Positions 21,901 to 36,700 of a stretch of DNA of 64,000 nucleotides are shown here, piece by piece (the first letter of the stretch is position 1; every line of letters starts with the position of its first letter). A model generated the notes under the pieces. That model saw nothing but the letters and a program-made list of their open reading frames with translations. It did no database searches and was not told where the DNA came from. The stretch comes from Litsea cubeba (Eukaryota; Streptophyta; Magnoliopsida; Laurales; Lauraceae). The position numbers and the translations under genes were made by a program. The stretch is from positions 18,624,500 to 18,688,499 of the forward strand of contig CM022955.1 in the NCBI GenBank assembly GCA_012931725.1, read 5' to 3'.

Positions 21901-24900
21901 AGAGAAAGTTCTATGATTTCTAGTTATTTGGCTTTGTGAACCCAAGTAATTAGGCAACTGTGGGGGTGAGGATTCATCCATAAGGTATAATTCAAGTTTA
22001 CTAGGTGACTATTCATCATTGGTTCCGTATTAAGATGTCAAAAGATTTTTTGCAAAACCCACCAGTGTGTTGTTGGCTTGTTGCATTATGTCAAGTTAGT
22101 AAATGATGTTTAACATTCTAGCTTCTTCTGATATGGTGTGGAGCATACCAAGTTTGGTCTATATCAGCAGTGTTATTGATTGTGCAATTTAAGTTCTGGA
22201 GCATACAAAGTCAAATTGTTAGTTAATTAAGCAATGTTGCTCATTGTGGAGGTTTATGCTTTGGAGCAAATAAGGTTGTTTACTAAGAGCAATGTGCACA
22301 AGGAAAGTCTGGTGTGTTGTTGGTTGCTGACGCAGCAGTACAAGCTGCTCGTAGTTAAGTGCAGCAAGTTTTTTGTATCTCCTTTGTCAGCTAGGTTGCA
22401 AAACAGATTTAAGATCCATCACAGCTTGTTGGCACTGAAGATCAAGCTGACAAAATTCCTTACCAAAGCAGTCACAAAAGGCAGAAATTATATAATATCT
22501 GTTTCAACCTGGGCGTAGTGGATATCCATACCGCAGTTTGAGGTGAGTGCTGCGAAACAGTTAGTCAGTTAGGGACTTATTTGTAATTATATCGTAATTA
22601 GGGATAATTTATTATGTTGAGGATGAGTTTCTCTTAGATTATGGTCATAATTAGATTTGTGTCATGAATTGATTATGAATTTTAGGTTAGAGTCATGATA
22701 TGATTAGGTTTCCTAGTTTATGTGAATGTCTTGGTGTCCTCTGTAAATAGCCATTGGCTATTCTAAATGAAATGACATAGTACACTTTGTTGTAACCTTG
22801 ATATACATTGTTACACTGTTCTCTATCAGCTTAAGCTTTTAGACTAAGTGGTTATCAACATGGTATCAGAGCGGGAGGTCGAGTGCTTGAATCCTCGGGG
22901 CTGTTGTGCTTTGTAACTATCAGCTTAAGCTTTTAGAGTAAGTGGTTGTCAATACATTTGTGAAGATGTACTTCCTAAATTTCTACTTATTTAGTCATAA
23001 TGGTCTCTACTAATATACCTTGTAAACTGTCTTTAGCCTGTTGTATTTCTCGCTAAGCATTTTTATGTACTTAGTTGAAACACCTTAAAAAACATTAATA
23101 TGGAAGAATAACTGCTGTGATAATGTCCATAGTTCAAAAGCAGGTCTGCTCTTACAAGATAGAACCATCATAACTTTACATAAACATCATATTGGCTTTC
23201 TCTGGCTTGGCAAGGTCTGGCTCCACCTAGGGTGGAGGCTTTTGCTTGGCTTGGTATTTTGGAGAAGGTTTCTACAGCGGATAACCTTAGGAGGAGAGGC
23301 TTGGCTTCTGAAGTTATTTCAGACTTATGTGTGTTGTGCAGGAAGGGGATGGAGACAATAGACCATTTGTTTATCCAGTACGAGTTTTCTCATACCTTAT
23401 GGTGTAGGCTCCTTCTGCGGTGCGGTGTCCTTTGGTGTAGCCCAGGGACTTTGGCGGGGATGATTGAAGCTTGGAGGTGCTCTAGTTTTTATGGGTGTGG
23501 GTTAGTTCTTTGGAGACTTATACCTTTCGTTATCTTGTGGTCTGTTTGGAAAGAGAGGAATGACAGAGTGTTTAAAAGGTCTTCGTCGTTGGTGGAAGAC
23601 TTGACATTATTGGTGGTGACATGAATTGCCAAATGGGTCACTTTCAAGTGTGAGTTTGATAGTCTAAGAGTTGATGGTGTGTTGCACAATTGGGAAGCCT
23701 CTCTATTTTGTGGGGTTAAGAAAATGAGAAAGGTGTTTTCCTGGGCTCCTCCTTTTGAAGGTGTGCTTAAGTTCAATGTGGATGGGGAAGCTAGGGGAAA
23801 ACTTGGGCCTGTGGGTATTGATAGTCAGAGACATATGCCAGAATGAAATAGAGAATGAGAGAGATCAGTGAGAAATCTTTGTATTGGATGCCGTCCTCTT
23901 GTATTTCAGTCCCTTTAAATAGAGTTTACAATGTATAAAATCAAGGAATTAACACCTAATTTACATCAATTAGATCCCTAAGAATGGAAGGATAATAAGA
24001 GATCGAGCTGTACAAATTATGACTAAGTCTCCTATTTATACTTGGGCTGGGCCTAATACTATACAAATGGGTTGGGCCAAATATCATACAAGTGTATACT
24101 TTAACACCCCCCCTCAAATTGATGCGGTGAATCAACCAGCAACAATTTGCGAACTAGGAATTCATGCCGCGGTCGTGGAAGGCTCTTGGTGAAGATATCA
24201 GCAAGCTGGAACTCAGTGGAAATATGGGGAAGAGTAATGATTTTGCGATCATACTCGTCTCGAATGAAATGACAGTCCACTTCAATATGTTTGGTTCGCT
24301 CATGAAATACAGGATTTTCAGTGATGCGAATAGCACTGGTGTTGTCAGCATGGAGAGGAGTTGGTTGAGTCTGGGAGAATCCAAGCTCGGACAGCAACCC
24401 ACGTAGCCATAAAATCTCAGAACAAGCGGAAGACATGGCTCGGTATTCGGATTCCGTGGAAGATTTGGAGACTATCTTGTTTTTTACATTTCCAGGAAAC
24501 CAAAGCATCTCCCAAGTAAACACACCATCCTGTAGTAGAGCGACGTGTGTCGGGACAGCCAGCCCAATCTGCATCAGAATAGGCAGTGAGTGTAAGAGGT
24601 GTGCCAACTAGAAAGAATAAACCGCGGGTAGATGTACCAAGGATATATCGAATAATCCGTTTGACCGCCGCCAAATGATGATGCCGTGGGGACGTCATAA
24701 ACTGACTGACCAGATTGACAGCATAAGAGAGATCTGGTCGAGTAATGGTTAGATAGACAAGGCTACCAACCAAACGACGATAGAAAGTAGGATCAGGAAG
24801 GAGATCGCCGTCTTGTTGATGAAGCTTGGCATTTACTTCTAACGGTGTGTCAACTGGGCTAGAATCACCAAGATCAGCGAGCTCCACTAGGTCAGTAGCG

Positions 24901-27900
24901 TATTTGTGCTGATGAAGAAACAAGCCTTTCTTGGATTGATGAACTTCCAATCCCAAGAAATAATTCAAAGGTCCCAAATCCTTCATATGAAACCTATCTT
25001 GCAGAGAGGCCTGTAGCTGTTGGATCATATCACTGTGAGGGCCAGTAATAATGATATCATCTACATACACAAGGAGAATTGTGGATCCTCTGGATGAATG
25101 AAGCGTGAACGTCGAAGGATCATATGGGCTCTGTATAAAAGAAAGCTGAAGGAGAGTGGTTCGGAACTTGTCGAACCAAGCTCTGGGTGCCTGTTTAAGG
25201 CCATATAATGAGCGTCGTAATCGAGCAACATCCGTCTTTGAAGAAGAAGAAATTCCATTAGGGAGACGCATGTAAACCTCCTCTTTAAGATCCCCATGAA
25301 GAAAAGCATTCTTCACATCCATCTGATATAAGGGCCATGACTGAGAGGCGGCTATTGCAAGAACTGTACGTATAGTTGTCATTTTGGCCACTGGAGCAAA
25401 AGTCTCCTCATAGTCGATACCATACTCCTGCCTGTTTCCAAGAGCAACGAGACGAGCTTTGTAGCGATCCAAGGATCCATCAGATTTTAATTTCACTGAG
25501 TATACCCACTTGCATCCAATGGGTTTGACAGAGGAAGGACATGGAACAATGTCCCAGGTGTGATTGGATTGAAGAGCATTAAGTTCTTCCTGCATAGCCT
25601 GTTTCCAACAATCATGCTGCACCGCCTGAGAGTAAGAGTTAGGGATAGAAATAGAAGACAAAGTGGTTAATAATGAAGCATGAGTAAAGCCATATCGATC
25701 AGGTGGCTTAATGTGGCGAACGGATCGACGAAGAACAAGAGGCTCCGGAGGTGGAGTAGGTGCAGGATCAGGAGCAGGAGGTTCCGGAGCTGGAGCAGGT
25801 GCAGGATCAGGTGCAGTCAGGGTAGGCGTAGCGAGAGACCCAGAGGCAGGAGCACCTGTAACATTTCGACGTTTATAGACAAAATTTGGCTTAAAACGAG
25901 TAACTTGTGGAGGCATTGAATCTGAAAATGATGGTAAACAAGAGAACGAGACAGAGTCAGTCGAATCACCATGCCTTGGAAAGAAGTATTGATTTTCAAA
26001 AAGGACAACATTGCGAGACACTCGAATTCTTTTGGCTTTAGGATCATAACAGAGATAGCCTTTTTGATTAAGAGAATAACCAAGAAAAGCACAGATGGAG
26101 GATTGAGGTGTTAACTTAGTGCGCTCAGTGGGAGGAAGAAGAACAAAACAAACACACCCAAAAGGACGAAGATAATCATAGAGTGAATTCTTTTGAAAAA
26201 GTCTAAAAAATGGTGTCTGGTTGTCTAATCTAGATGAGGGTAGACGATTTATGACATGCACAGCGGTTGAGAGGGCTTCAGGCCAAAACCTAGTTGGGAC
26301 AGAAGATGCTAACAAGAGTGAACGAGCAATATCCAAGAGATGCCGGTTTTTTCTTTCAGACACACCATTTTGTTGGGGTGTATAAGGGCAAGATCGCTGG
26401 GAGATAATGCCTTTGGACTGCAAAAATGTTTGAAAGTCCTTAGAAACATACTCCCCCCCTGAATCAGACCTAAGAACTTTAATGGTAGTGGAAAATTGAT
26501 TCTCAACATAAGACAAGAAAACTTTAAAAACCGAGAAAACATCAGACTTAGCATGCAAAAAATAAATCCAAGTAAAACGACTATAATCATCAATGAATGT
26601 AACAAAGTATTTATAATGAGAATGAGAGATAACAGGTGCAATGCCCCACACATCACTATGAACAATATCAAAACATTTTTTTGCTAAAGAATTATGAAGA
26701 GGAAAAGGAAGGGTTTTCCCTTTCCCCATCTTGCAGCTATCACAATTAAAAGAAACATCCTTAAAGGAAACTTTATTGTCATTAATTAAACCAGAATTTA
26801 ATAAAAACATCAAAGTTTTGGAATTAGGATGTCCTAAACGATTATGCCACAACTGGCATTTATTATCATTAAAATGGGAAAAAAAAAGCAGTCTCCGAAG
26901 GGAGTTTTCCTTGTGAGGAAATCTGGAGGGGGAAAAGACGTCCCTGCTTAGGGCCCTTCGCTAGCACCTTCCCCGATACTTGATCCTGCACAACACAACC
27001 AGAGCGAGAAAACAAGATGGAGCAATCACTATCAACAAGTTGACCAACGGATAACAAATTTGTGGTTAAACGAGGAGAAAGAAAAACATTATGCAAGGGT
27101 AATGAGTGAGGAACCTGTCCAACATCAGATATGGGAATACTACCACCATCAGCAGTATTGATGCAGAGGTCTCCATCATACTTCTTAATATGAGTCATAT
27201 TGGCAGAAGAGTGTGTCATGTGATTGGAGGCCCCTGAATCAATATACCAGGTGGATTCTGAAGATTTTGGTTTACCTGATAAGCCAAGAGCAGAGAAAGC
27301 ATTGATGATCATTTGTTGGACCATTTCAGGAGTGAGGGCAGACGAAGAAGTAGCAGTAGGCGGTGCAGGCATGACTGGGGAAGAAGCTTCAGGAATATGT
27401 GCAGAGTAGGCTCTCTGTTGCTGTGCCCGATTCTGGGCTGTGCCGATCTGGTCGCGTCCGGCATTCTGGAAGAACATGACCTTTGGTTTTGCAGTAGGAA
27501 CAAAACTTCTGGTCGCACTGAGTAGAAACATGTCCGAGTTTGTTGCAGCAAAAACATTTGACTTTGCTCATGTCCCGGGCTTGAGACTTACCTCGGGCTA
27601 TATAAGCAACTTCAATAGGAGTATCCTGAGAAGCAGTATTTACAAGCGCTGTCTGAGTCACCAAGCGCTGTTCCTCTCTAAGTAGTTCGCCCAAACATGA
27701 TTCAAGTGAAGGGGAGGGAACCCTGCTTAGTAAGTTGGAGCGGACAGTTTCAAATTGAGGCCGTAACTTCGTCAGAAACTGATCTTGCTGACTTGTTTTG
27801 TGTATCTCTTGAATAGAGGATAAAGAGGTAGCAGGAAGAGCAGCATAAATAATCTCAGCATAGTCGGTCCACAAACTTGTAAATTGAGAGTAGAAATCTT

Positions 27901-30681
27901 GTATCGACAAAGTTCCTTGAACAAACTGAGAGATTTCATGTTCTAAATGAAACCTTCGAGCATAATTTTCTTGCAAATATATCTTTTTCAAATAGAACCA
28001 CATGTCTTTGGCAGTTTTATATGGGCGAAGATTCAGGATAAACTGGGCATCAACTGATCCCAAAATCCAAGTCATGATCTGCCAGTCTTTAACTTCCCAA
28101 TTAGCGAGAAGCTTAGTATCAGTAGGTTGGGGATCAGAATCATCAATATGACCCCAGAGTTCTTTACCCCTAAGGTAAATTTGAAATTGAAAAGCCCAAG
28201 TGGTATAATTTTTACCATTAAACTTGATCAATTTTATATCTCCCTTTTCCATAATTATGAATGCAAAGAAAGTCAGCAATCTGACTACCAGCAGACAGAT
28301 CAACCAGAAAGTGCAAGATAGGGCTCACCCGGTGCACAAAGTGCTCCCCGGCTAAGCGGGGGTAGGGGGAGGGTGGGCGCATGTGTACGCAGCCTTACCC
28401 TTGCATTTTTGCAAAGAGGCTGTTTCCACGCCTCGAACCCGTGACCTCGAGGTCACCAAAGGAGCAACTCTACCGTTGCGCCAAGGCTCGCCCTCAGAAA
28501 GTGCAAGATAGGAATCAAAAAATAACCCAAGCAATTGTAGCACCAAGCAATCACAGTGGAGCAAATACAACTGAGATGATGTACTAACCCAGCATGAAGA
28601 TCAGAGAGAAAAATAGCCCCAGAACCATAAATTGAACCCAGACGACCTTGAAATCCAGAGCACAAGAGATTCGTGGGCCCCACAACTTGATCCAATCACA
28701 GATCAGAGAACATCATCTTGAAGGAGATCAAATTTCGTATCTTCTAGTCCAAGTTTGATGGAATTTGGAGAAATATCCACAAAGTTGGACGGCTGAGATG
28801 AAATCTTGGGAGAAAAACACGTCAAAACCGTGAGAGGAAGAAGTGAGTAAAACAGGCCTGATCCGATGGAGAAAAAATCCAAGAAAATCTTCAAAAATCC
28901 TTTGAAGAATAGTCGAGCATCGTCATGTAGTGTTCTGGCTACAAGTGAGATGATCAAAGGTGGCCCACTTTGATCAGAGATGTCCTACGCCGAGAGAAGA
29001 GGATAATCGAAGCTATAGAAGTCTCTCAAAATGAATAAGGAAGAAGATCTCCTAGAACCAGCTCTGATACCATGATAGTCAGAGACATATGCCAGAATGA
29101 AATAGAGAATGAGAGAGATCAGTGAGAAATCTTTGTATTGGATGCCGTCCTCTTGTATTTCAGTCCCTTTAAAGAGAGTTTACAATGTATAAAATCAAGG
29201 AATTAACACCTAATTTACATCAATTAGATCCCTAAGAATGAAAGGATAATAAGAGATCGAGCTGTACAAATTATGACTAAGTCTCCTATTTATACTTGGG
29301 CTGGGCCTAATACTATACAAATGGGTTGGGCCAAATATCATACAAGTGTATACTTTAACAGGTATTGGTGGGGTGCTTCGCAATAGTGAAGGCATTGTGT
29401 TGGCTTTGTTCTCAAAGCATGTGGGTTGTATGGAGTCTAATGAGGCTGAGGTTGTTGCTATTTTAGAAGCTATCTGAATTTTCACTTCAACCTCTTTTCG
29501 TTCTAGACTTGTGGTTGAAAGTGATTCTCTTAATGCTATATCTTAGTTGTCTTCTTCGGCTATGTTTCCTTGGAAATTTCAGTTCTATTTGAATGAGATT
29601 AGAGCTCTATCGTCTTCAGTTCAAGTGAGCTTTATTCATGTTGGGAGGGCAGCAAATGATTTTGTTGACTCTTTAGCTTAGCAAGGGGTTGATAGGTCTT
29701 CTAATTTCTTAGCTTTCACTATGTAACTTGTTTTGTGGTATAATGCTTTTATACCATAGTGCCCTTTGGCCGGGGCTTCTTTGTAGTACTCTTTCCTTAA
29801 TATAATTTCTTCGTTGCCTATCATAAAAAAAAAAAAAAAAAATTGGCCTTCCATTGTAAAGGCAGAAACCAAAGTTTTAAACTATGGTCACTTTTGGCTT
29901 TATGAGTCTTTCTTGTAGTAAGATTTTCCTTCTCTCTCTCTCTCTCTCAATTTCTCTTTCCATAAGAATTTTAATTATTTGCGGGGTACTTTTTTTTTTT
30001 TACTTTTGAGTTTTGCTACTAAATGAGCGATTAAGCAAGATGAATGAATGAATCTGTCTGTCCAAAGTGGAATGTTGCATATTGGTGGGGCCCAATGGTC
30101 CAACCAGATTCAAGCAACTCCACTAGGCACAATGGAGGTTGTGGATTTGACATATACCAAAATCAACTTCATCCTTCATAATTGTTGGTAATTTAATCCA
30201 AGTGAAATTGTCCGTCAGATTAAAAATCAGTGAGCAGCTCGAAATTATTGCATTAGACCAAAGAACATGTCTTTTTTTAGACCTTCCTGTCTAAAAAAGA
30301 ATTCTAGTTTCTTCAATTCAGTTTGCAATTTTCTGAGGGAAGAGATTCCCAGAAGTAGCCAATATGTCTAGTACGGAGTATTGTTACTCTTGGTTTTGTT
30401 GATTGGAGATCGCCGCGGAAGCTTCGGATTGCGTGCCACGAGTCCGCTACAACGCAAGGGACCATTCTGCGCGAAGGATGAGGTAGTGTATTGTCTAGAG
30501 ATCAGAGGAGATTTACTAGAATTCTCTCTCACTCAAATCACTCCCTATCGTCCATAGGCTTAGAGATGGATGCTTGATGGATGAGCTAATGGGTGGATGG
30601 ACTGAATCTCAAGATAGCCAAAAGGAAGAAGAAGATAGGGATGCCGGATCTATGTCTCCTCTTCCCCACTGTATCCTCTTT

Positions 30682-30720
<39 letters not shown>

Positions 30721-33700
30721 GCCTTGTCCCAACTATGTTGGGTTCAGCTACACGAATTCTGTTTCTCCATTCCGATCAATCTTGAGGCAAATCCTCAAAT
30801 AAGTTACACTTTTTCATATCTATTTTTACTATCTCCATCCACGTCCTCTTTGGCCTACCCGTTCCCCTGGGTGGGCCATCAACCTTCATAGCCAAACTTT
30901 TCCTTACCGGCGCAGTTGCTGACCTATGTTGGACGTGCCCAAACCATCTCAAAATTCTTCAACAATGCAAATAACTGTTGAAGAGAGGAATACTGAGGGT
31001 TTCAATGGCATTTTCCGTTCCTTCATTGGAGAAAAGGAAATGGAAGAGATAATCAAAGTCAGAGGCGTTTTTCCTATTTGTGGTTGGGGCCAAAATTAGC
31101 CTGACATGGCAGTGGGCCCCAGTCCACTAAGGCTAACAGGTTTCACCAGTCTTCTTGGAAAATGACTGTAGAAATGTTTCAGCTCAAATGGTCGCCTCCG
31201 TGCTTTATTGCTTTCTTTTATGGTTGACAATCTCACAACTTTCATGCAAACAGGAGGAGCTACTATCAGTTGAAGGAATGCAATCTTCTTCTAGATGCTG
31301 CAAAGAGTATGTTTGCTATTTGAGTGCTTTACATGGAACCTAGTTTCTCACATTTGCCATTAGGAACCATTTCATGCATCCGCAATCTATGCCTTTTCCC
31401 AATTTGATTTCTGTTGGAATGCTAGTACATTTATTTATCTGTACTCTGATTAATGGAGTGCTACTTGTGGCAGGGTTGATGACTTTGTAGAATTGAACCC
31501 AGATCCATTGATACCTCTGTATGATTCTTTGACATCAACATCTACTTTTTAAGCTTATTGCATGTTCGAATTATTTACATTTTCTTTGTTATGCAGAAAC
31601 CAGAAGCCCCACAGATCCTTTCGCATCTGGAAGTGGCTGCGGTACTTTCTAAACTTGTTCTTTTTATTTTCTTTGAGAGATGCTCTAAAAAAACTCGGGC
31701 TTACTTATTCAAAGTGCACTCTGTTCGTGGCTTTATGGTCTTAAAATCTTATATACCTACAATTGCTTATCAACTAGAATAATGGTCAGATTAGACCTGG
31801 GGTAGGTGTCTTGGTGAGGGTTGGGGGATGCACCCCATCCATAAGGTTTCCACATCCCCTCTCCCCCACTCTACTTGAATTGGATGCTTTCGATTTTGCA
31901 TCACACAAGGGGCATGCCCAATTATTGGTCAAATGTTCAGAGTTTTATTTTTAAAAAATATTTATTAAAAAAATTAATATATAAGTTACCATACAAGTGT
32001 TTTTATAGAATTAAGTATATTGTTGATAAATAATAAAAAAAGATTGGACAGAACTAAGTTTAATTTAGGAAAGACTTAAAGTTTAATTTCTTTTTTATTA
32101 CATTTAGTTACTATAAATTATATTCTAGTGCTAGTTTATAGAAATCATGATCTATAGGGTTATAGTTATAGTATGTTTGGTATTAAGAATTTTTCCAAAT
32201 GCTAGGGAGGAGTCATAGTTAATTTCTCCATACCGTAGGGTTATAGTTGTTAAGTTTGGCCCATGATCCATTAAGGAGTCCAAGGCCCATCAGTCCAACA
32301 AGCTCCTTAAGTCTCGTGGATTTGATTTAGTCAACAATTGATATGGCTGTAAATATGTAATTAGTTTCTTTCCTATCTTAGTTAATTGATTAGCTAATTC
32401 CCTTTGTATAGAGCTTTGATTTAGGCTTAATTAAGGTTTGTAATATCTTTATATATGTGATCATTCTCCAAGAGAAAGACAGAGAATATACGTTCTGAGA
32501 AAGAACTTCATTTCATTCTTCCCTTTGTGATTGAAAGATTGTTATGGTATCAGAGCAGGTTCAAGCAAATCATATTCTTGATCTTGATATAGAATCAAGA
32601 TATTCAAGATAGAGAGAAATCAATCTCTCTCGTGAAGATCGACAGATCAGGGATCTAGTTTCAAGGAATTCCGTCTCTAAGCCATCCCATCTTCATGGTG
32701 GCCCACCTCTGATCATCAAACCATCATCAGAGTTCTTTCCAGTCATGGTCGCCTGGAACTTCTAGGAATATTGGAGATTTTTTCTCAATTTTTCAGCACT
32801 CCCAGGTTGGTGATTTTCCCATTTTCGTCATTATCCAGAAAATTATTATTGTTTTCATCTGGACCGTCCAGAATCTTGGATCTGTGGTGGATTTTGGTCA
32901 TTCTTCTTTCAGTAGAAAGCAATTTTCTCAGCTTCATCAGATCAGTGATCTGATCTTGGTCCAGATTTATCAGTGGGGCCCACGTACAAGATCAGTGGCC
33001 AAATTCATTGACGCCTGGGGTTATTTTTTGTGATTTTTTGGTTCTGTGCTGTTTTTCTTCTTATCTGTTGATCGGATCTTGGCTTCTGCTACAGTACAAG
33101 TGTTCTTATCTTTTAGCCTTCATCTCTTCACAGTTGCTGGTCTTCTTTGCTATCTTTTGTTTTTCATTTTTTTGATTAAAAATGGAAAAATCTGAGGTTA
33201 CCTTGATCCGGTTCACCGGGAAAAATTACCCTGCTTGGTCATTTCAATTCCAAATTTACCTTGAGGCTAAGGAATTATGGGGCTATATTTCTGGGTCCGA
33301 CACCAAACCAACAGATGATGAGAAGAAGATATCCACCTGGCTTACTAAAGATGCAAAAATAAAAACATGGATCCTGGGTTCTGTTGAACAACACCTGCTA
33401 ATGAACCTCAAACCTTACCCCACCTCGAGAGACATGTGGGGATATCTGAAGCAAGTATACCATCAAGATAACTCAGCACGACAATTTCACCTTGAATGTG
33501 CAATTGCTGAATATGCACAAGGGACCTTGTCAATCCAAGACTACTATTCAGGATTTCGGACCCTCTGGTCGGAATATGATAGTATTAAGTATGCAGATGT
33601 GGCTGCAGATGTTCTGATCGTGATTCGTGATCTTCAGGCCTCTAGTCAGCGGGATCAATTTTTAATGAAATTACGTCCTGAGTATGACAGTGTCCGATCA

Positions 33701-36700
33701 GCCCTGATGAATCGGATGCCTTTACCTTCTTTAAATATCTGCCTGAATGAACTCTTACGCGAGGAACAGCGTATTTCAACTACAGCTCATATAGCTCAAC
33801 ATAAGGCTGAGACCTATTCTGTCGCGTTTTCAGCTACTAAGGCTTCTCAGCCTCCACCTCGGGACATGAGCAAAACTCAATGCTACAGCTGTCAACAATT
33901 TGGGCATCTTGCATCCCAATGCCAACAGAAAGTCTGTCGTTACTGCAAAAAGTCGGGACATGTCATCTCTGAATGTCGCCGCCGCCCTCCACGTCAGATT
34001 CCACAGCAGCAGACTCCTCAGCATCAGGTTTTCCAGCATCCGGCTTCACAGTATCAAGCTCCGCAGTATCCGCCTACACAGTCTCCGACTCCACATGCTT
34101 ATGTTGCTTCTTCCGCTATGCCTGCTTCCACATCTACATCCTCACAGTCTGGGTCCTCCTCTTCTCTGACTCCTGAATTGGTACAGCAAATGATTGTCAA
34201 TGCCCTTTCTGCTTTCAGTCTCTCAGGTACATCACCCCTATCTTCTACTTGGTTTCTTGATTCCGGGGCATCTAATCATATGACTCCTTCCAGTCATTCT
34301 CTCTCCAATGTGACAAACTATACTGGTAATCTTCAGATCCAAACAGCTAATGGCGGCACTGTTCCCATTACTGCCCTTGGAGACATCCCTGGTTCAATAC
34401 CATTGAAAAATGTTTTCCTTTGTCCAAATTTAACTTCAAACCTTTTGTCAGTTGGGCAACTTGTTGAAAATAATTATAACATCTCCTTTTCTTCTTCTGG
34501 TTGTGTTGTGCAGGACCAGATGTCCGGGAAGGAGATCGCGAGGGGACCTAAGTGTGGACGCTTGTTTCCGCTGGATTTTTCTAATCTTTCTAGGACTAGA
34601 ATTGCCAATGATGTGTTTTGTCTTTCTATTAGAGATAATTGCCACTTATGGCATAAAAAACTCGGACACCCTAATTCCAAGGTTTTGTCCCTTATGTTAA
34701 ATTCTGGTTTGAATAAAACTATTGGCTTATCTTCTTGTGTTCCTTTTGATTGTTGGGAAAAAGCAAAACTCTTCCTTTTCCTATTTCCACTTCACATAGC
34801 ACTCGGTGTTTTGATTTGGTTCATAGCGATGTATGGGGAATTGCTCCAGCTCTTTCTCATGCTCACTACAAATACTTTGTGACTTTTATTGATGATTTCA
34901 GTCGGTTCACATGGGTTTATTTTTTACATTCTAAATCTGATGTTTTCAACATGTTTAAAATTTTTTTAGCTTATGTTGAGAATCAATTTTCCACCTGCAT
35001 CAAAATCTTGCGATCTGATTCGGGCGGGGAATATGTGTCTTCTGATTTTCAACATTTTTTGCAAACCAAAGGCATTATTTCTCAGAGAACTTGTCCTTAT
35101 ACTCCACAGCAGAATGGAGTTGCTGAAAGAAAAAATAGACATTTGCTTGATGTCACTCGTTCTCTTCTTCTTGAATCATCCGTTCCTACTCGTTTTTGGA
35201 TTGAGGCACTAGCTACAGCTGCTTACCTTATCAATCGTCTGCCTTCCACCTCTCTTCAAAATCAAAGCCCATATTACCGATTACACCAGACATCTCCATC
35301 TTATGATGATCTTCATGTTTTCGGCTCTGTTTGTTTTGTGCACTTACCTTCTTCTGAGCGGACCAAACTAACCGCACAATCTGCTGATGTGTGTTTAGGC
35401 TATGCGCCTTCAGAAGGGTTCCTCTGCTACGATCCTCACATTCGTCGCTTGCGCACCTCGAGGAATGTGATTTTTTTTGAACATCAGTATTATTTTCAAA
35501 AACACATTGAACCGCCTGACTCATCACCCTTGGTGTCTTTACCTGGTTTTTCGGACACCACTTCAGTTGTTCGCTTTAATCCTAACTTTGTGTATCACAG
35601 ACGGAACAAAGAAGCGCCTCCCAGGGATCCCCCTCCTGATCTATCTCCTGCATCTGGTCCACCTCCGGCAATTGATCTTTCTAGACATCATTTCTTGCGA
35701 CGCTCCTCTCGCATTTCGATACCTCCCGACCGCTATGGGTTCTCCCACACTTCCTTAATGGCCACTTTGTCATCTTCTTCCATTCCCCAATCCTATTCTC
35801 AGGCTGTGCAGGACAAATGTTGGAACCAGGCTATGCAAGAAGAATTGGATGCTTTGGACAAAAATCATACGTGGGATGTTGTCTCTTCACCTGTGGGTAT
35901 AAAACCAATTGGCTGCAAGTGGATTTTTTCTCTAAAGTTAAAATCAGATGGCTCTCTTGATCGATATAAGGCGCGCCTGGTTGCTCTCGGAAATCGGCAG
36001 GAATATGGCATTGATTATGATGCAACTTTTGCTCCCGTCGCTAAGATGACCACAGTTCGCTTAATTCTTGCTGTTGCTGCTTCTCAGTCTTGGCCTCTCT
36101 ATCAAATGGATGTAAAAAATGCGTTTCTTCATGGTGATCTCAAAGAAGACGTTTATATGCGTCTGCCTCCGGGGTCAACATCTGGGAAGGGTATGGTTGC
36201 CAAGCTCCGTCGCTCTCTCTATGGTCTAAAGCAAGCTCCTCGTGCATGGTTTGAGAAATTTCAGGATGCCCTTCTACACTTGGATTTTCATCCCAGCCAG
36301 TATGATCCTTCCATGTTCTTACATCATGATCCATCTGGGATTACTGTACTGTTGGTCTACGTTGATGACATTGTCATTACTGGTCCTAATGCAAAAATGA
36401 TTCAGGTACTCCAAGCTTCTCTTCATCGGACATTTCAAATGAAGGATCTAGGCCCCTTACACTATTTCCTTGGACTTGAAGTTCATCAATCCCCTAAAGG
36501 TATAGTTCTCAATCAGCACAAATATACAGTTGATCTTATTGACTTGGCTGGGCTTACTTCCTCAGCCCCCGTTGATACGCCGATCGAACTGAATGTTAAA
36601 CTCAGTAAAGAGGAAGGTGATCTTCTTTCGGATCCTACCGCATATCGCCAGTTAGTGGGTAGCTTGATCTACCTCACGATCACGCGTCCTGATATCTCAT

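Larger units (their letters stand above)
23819..29360 (-). mobile_element. Ty1-copia retrotransposon A, full length
   Basis: A 5542-bp element inserted into the RNase H part of an L1 LINE, with 5-bp target duplication GGTAT (23814-23818, 29361-29365). The LTRs are 288 bp (TG...CA) and differ at two positions by eye, indicating a recent insertion. The primer site TGGTATCAGAGC (complement of 29061-29072) matches initiator tRNA-Met, and a G-rich polypurine tract abuts the 3' LTR (complement of 24107-24116). Gag-pol order is gag, protease, integrase, RT, RNase H, as in copia. An Au SINE sits in the untranslated leader. Three frameshifts prevent a single polyprotein. Confidence 0.95.

Noticed and set aside
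28420..28494. tRNA gene suggested by A and B boxes
   Set aside because: The boxes belong to an Au SINE with body, end and 16-bp target duplication; no tRNA cloverleaf can be completed.
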